Positions 63,965-64,000 of a DNA stretch of 64,000 nucleotides are shown piece by piece; within the stretch, counting starts at the first letter, position 1; every line of letters starts with the position of its first letter. This DNA comes from Sphingopyxis sp. OPL5 (GTDB lineage Bacteria; Pseudomonadota; Alphaproteobacteria; Sphingomonadales; Sphingomonadaceae). The notes under the pieces are model-generated. The model saw only the letters and a list, made by a program, of their open reading frames with translations, did not search any database and had not been told where the DNA came from. The DNA is taken from assembly GCF_003797775.2 (NCBI RefSeq), contig NZ_CP060725.1, positions 3,714,001 through 3,778,000 on the forward strand, written 5' to 3'. The translations under genes and the position numbers were made by a program.

Positions 63965-64000
63965 CGTCGTCCTTTCCTGGGATTTCGATCTGCTGTTTTA

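Overview
The window is high-GC alphaproteobacterial chromosome, most likely from a sphingomonad (Sphingomonadaceae, Sphingopyxis-like). The evidence is two TonB-dependent receptors of sphingomonad type, a CpdR response regulator, an alphaproteobacterial 6S RNA between zapA and the 5-formyltetrahydrofolate cyclo-ligase gene, a DUF2842 protein, and dispersed palindromic repeats of a kind common in these genomes. I see no phage, insertion sequence, CRISPR array or rRNA. Gene density is high and most genes sit in short operons with 4-bp ATGA/GTGA overlaps.

Layout. 1-1941: the 3' part of a fold-type III PLP enzyme and a serine/threonine-dehydratase-like enzyme. 2140-9025 (minus): one tight operon of TonB-dependent receptor, cytochrome P450, AraC regulator, alcohol dehydrogenase and aldehyde dehydrogenase, which reads as uptake followed by stepwise oxidation of a hydrophobic substrate. 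9343-15953: an autotransporter, a LuxR-type regulator, a membrane-anchored wHTH-TPR protein and a DEDD exoribonuclease. 15957-23185: a complete histidine utilisation locus. hutCF diverge from hutIHGU around an 18-bp perfect palindrome, giving the five-step HutF/HutG route from histidine to glutamate and formate.

23240-31149: an iron locus built of two arms that converge and overlap by 4 bp. The plus arm (PepSY membrane protein, DUF2271, DUF4198, ApbE) has a Fur-like box upstream. The minus arm (siderophore receptor, Sel1 protein, PiuC-type dioxygenase) has two, and tonB lies just upstream. The DUF2271 protein carries a TGAT motif of the kind ApbE enzymes flavinylate, so this looks like an iron uptake system linked to a periplasmic flavin reductase.

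31193-40131: an alpha/beta hydrolase, an SDR lacking the usual tyrosine, tRNA-Val, cpdR, a second N-formylglutamate amidohydrolase, tRNA-Pro, a stand-alone JAB/RadC-like protein, thyA, and the branched-chain 2-oxoacid dehydrogenase genes bkdA1-bkdA2-bkdB. 40234-48013 (minus): a four-gene operon of secreted DUF11-type proteins ending in a 1699-residue protein with a predicted outer-membrane barrel. This is the least understood system here. 48209-51343: an AI-2E-family permease, tRNA-Asp, DUF2842, 5-FCL, 6S RNA, zapA and a small coiled-coil ORF overlapping zapA.

51481-56676: the central carbon run tkt-gap-pgk-fba, followed by an O-methyltransferase. 57451-63964: a lipoprotein, thiE, an M23 peptidase, an OPT transporter, efp, suhB and a secreted alpha/beta hydrolase. 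Three palindromic repeat elements (40139, 57346, 62029) lie between genes in the second half of the window.
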